This document shows, piece by piece, positions 62,701-64,000 of a stretch of DNA of 64,000 nt. A program made the position numbers and the translations under genes. The stretch is from Aphrocallistes beatrix. Its lineage: Eukaryota > Porifera > Hexactinellida > Sceptrulophora > Aphrocallistidae. The DNA is taken from assembly GCA_963281255.1 (NCBI GenBank), contig OY725497.1, positions 3,526,968-3,590,967 of the forward strand, written 5' to 3'. Every line of letters starts with the position of its first letter. Position 1 is the stretch's first letter. The notes under the pieces were generated by a model, which saw only the letters and a list, made by a program, of their open reading frames with translations, did not search any database and was not told the DNA's origin.

Positions 62701-64000
62701 TCATAACCTCGTTGATCTGTTCTGCTCGTCATTGCTGTTACAGCTGTGACTAGACAAGATCTCCTCATTCGTTGCCACACGCTTGGAGCAAGGCGGCACC
62801 TCGTAATTAAGGTTGGGGGCGAGGGAGACAAGTGAGTCGTTAGGATCCGCTTCTTCGAAGAAATTCAGTTTTGTGACAGGACCCGGAGTGAAGTTGGAAG
62901 AGAGACTGAGTTGGAGGTTGTGGGGTGTTGCTACGGAGTTCTCCGATATGACGTCATCTGCTATGTCAGAGAGACTGTCAGTCCCTCCTTGTCCTAACTT
63001 AGAGCGAGTGCGCTTCTGCTGCTTGGACCTGTCAATCTTTTTCTGAGAAAACACACGCTGCACCTTCTTCGTCTTGTCGAACACGCGGCGGAGGGAAGAC
63101 TTGAAGGGACTATTCCCTATCATGGCACGCGCTTGAGTCTCATTAGCCATCGACAGCTGTAACTGCTGCCAGGTGTAGCTTATCAACAGTTCGCTAGGCT
63201 CGTCTCCACTGTCGGTGATGCCACGCGTGTCTTCTATCGCCTTGCAGAGGAGTCTGATGAACTCCTCCTTGCTGTGCTCAGACTGCACGATGTGGAATAT
63301 CATTATGGCGCCTAGCACCCCGTCTAAGATAGCGAATGTGTTCTGAGCAGACACCTGCGGCAAGTCGTTCACGTCTATCACAACCTGAACGAATGACAGG
63401 TGCAGGTACTTGTAGTGTTTATACTGAGTCTTGCCATGCGTAACCTTCTTCCCCAAACCAGCTCTGTTCTTAGCAATCTCGAAATAGTCATTGAACAGAA
63501 AGAACGTGTACACCGTGTCAGCAGAGCTGTGAGGCTGTACGAAGTCCAGTTTAGCGATGAATTGTCTGTGAGAGGCCAGGAGGTCGGGGGGACAGTCCTG
63601 TATCTCCCGAACTATCTCAAACATCCGCATCTGTCCTTGTGTCTTGCGTTTGTCTTCGTTAATGTAGGCCAGCACGGATTTGATCGTCTCTATTGCCTTA
63701 CCCAGCCCCGGGCTGTCTGGGTGGTCGTGCGAGGTGTGCTTGGAGAGCTCTTGCAGCAGCAAAATCAGCCTCGGGAGTCGCTGCACAGGCTGTATCAGCA
63801 GCTCCACCAGCGGCTGGCGGAGACACTCAGGCTTCGCCTCGACGAGTTTGAGGAAAGCGTGGAAGCGAGGGAACTGGTTGCGACACTTCTCCAGGGTGCT
63901 CTTCCCCTGCTCGTAGAAGTTGACAAACGGGGGGTACACCTTGGAGAAGGCCTCCGCGTGGTCCAGGACTGCAGTGCTGATCATGGAGTTAGCTTCCCAG
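62701..64000 (-). CDS. ECT2: ECT2 RhoGEF, C-terminal part (runs off the window end)
   Basis: Exchange factor that activates RhoA at the cell equator for cytokinesis. The frame stays open to 64000 (reading WEANS before the first internal methionine), so the N-terminal BRCT half lies beyond the window. What is present: the second half of the DH domain (YPPFVNFYE, RFHAFLKL, AKPECLRQPLVELLIQPVQR, YINEDKRKTQGQ), a PH domain (about 150-275 of this fragment) with TVYTFFLFNDYFEIAK, and a basic C-terminal tail (KKTKKVQRVFSQKKIDRSKQ) as in ECT2, where it aids membrane binding. The tail has many Ser and Thr. Single exon so far. Confidence 0.93.
   Translation of the reverse strand, partial: WEANSMISTAVLDHAEAFSKVYPPFVNFYEQGKSTLEKCRNQFPRFHAFLKLVEAKPECLRQPLVELLIQPVQRLPRLILLLQELSKHTSHDHPDSPGLGKAIETIKSVLAYINEDKRKTQGQMRMFEIVREIQDCPPDLLASHRQFIAKLDFVQPHSSADTVYTFFLFNDYFEIAKNRAGLGKKVTHGKTQYKHYKYLHLSFVQVVIDVNDLPQVSAQNTFAILDGVLGAIMIFHIVQSEHSKEEFIRLLCKAIEDTRGITDSGDEPSELLISYTWQQLQLSMANETQARAMIGNSPFKSSLRRVFDKTKKVQRVFSQKKIDRSKQQKRTRSKLGQGGTDSLSDIADDVISENSVATPHNLQLSLSSNFTPGPVTKLNFFEEADPNDSLVSLAPNLNYEVPPCSKRVATNEEILSSHSCNSNDEQNRSTRL

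Noticed and set aside
1-64000. LTR retroelements, Polintons or other virus-like elements
   Set aside because: No capsid, integrase, reverse transcriptase or protein-primed polymerase text and no long direct terminal repeats were recognised; the aspartic protease at 51959-53116 is a full two-lobed pepsin-type enzyme, not a retroviral-type one.

Overview
This window looks like a stretch of nuclear genome from an early-branching animal. Nearly every gene has a clear animal or opisthokont counterpart (furin-type convertase, ECT2, GPHR, AP-5 beta, POMT2, SPAG6, a Maf-like bZIP, an adhesion GPCR). Genes are compact and very often intronless, while the spaces between them are AT-rich and full of short non-autonomous DNA transposons. 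A sponge, possibly a compact-genome glass sponge, would fit the gene-dense, intron-poor, nested layout and the receptor-kinase fusion, but this is inference; no taxonomic marker in the window settles it.

Layout. 0-19 kb: SAE1 (-), a three-copy tandem array of dynein heavy-chain microtubule-binding stalk domains (-), then a 16-exon gene (+) of 14.6 kb. I could reconstruct that gene fully (2291 aa): LRR - 8 FN3 - EGF - hormone-receptor motif - GAIN/GPS - 7TM - tyrosine-kinase-like domain. Two unrelated intronless genes, POMT2 and a furin-like convertase, lie on the opposite strand inside its introns 1 and 5. 19-30 kb: tightly packed DOLPP1, AP5B1, GPHR, UBE2Q, ORC2 and SPAG6. 31-37 kb: a lysosomal-phospholipase-like (PLA2G15/LCAT) gene, a decayed FLYWCH/MULE transposon, and a two-exon orphan gene (501 aa). 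40 kb: a small Maf-like bZIP gene in a gene-poor stretch. 45-56 kb: an SLC25A24-type mitochondrial carrier, SYAP1, a cathepsin D-like protease and the alpha subunit of the mitochondrial processing peptidase. 56-61.5 kb: gene-free, with seven or more small transposons (Tc1-like, hAT, MULE, pogo-like). 61.6-64 kb: dCMP deaminase (two exons) and the C-terminal half of ECT2, which runs off the end.

How genes relate. POMT2 and DOLPP1 both depend on dolichol-linked ER chemistry, and furin matures secretory proteins; all serve the secretory route the large receptor would take, but their proximity is probably accidental. SPAG6 and the dynein-stalk array both point to microtubule or ciliary biology. 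The most unusual items are (1) the free-standing dynein stalk-head triplet, (2) the LRR/FN3 adhesion GPCR ending in a tyrosine kinase domain that lacks key catalytic residues, (3) the nested genes, (4) a Maf-like bZIP with a rewritten DNA-contact motif, and (5) a MULE-derived 500-bp element that still carries a piece of its parent transposase.

No rRNA, intact tRNA, CRISPR, LTR element or other virus-like element was recognised.
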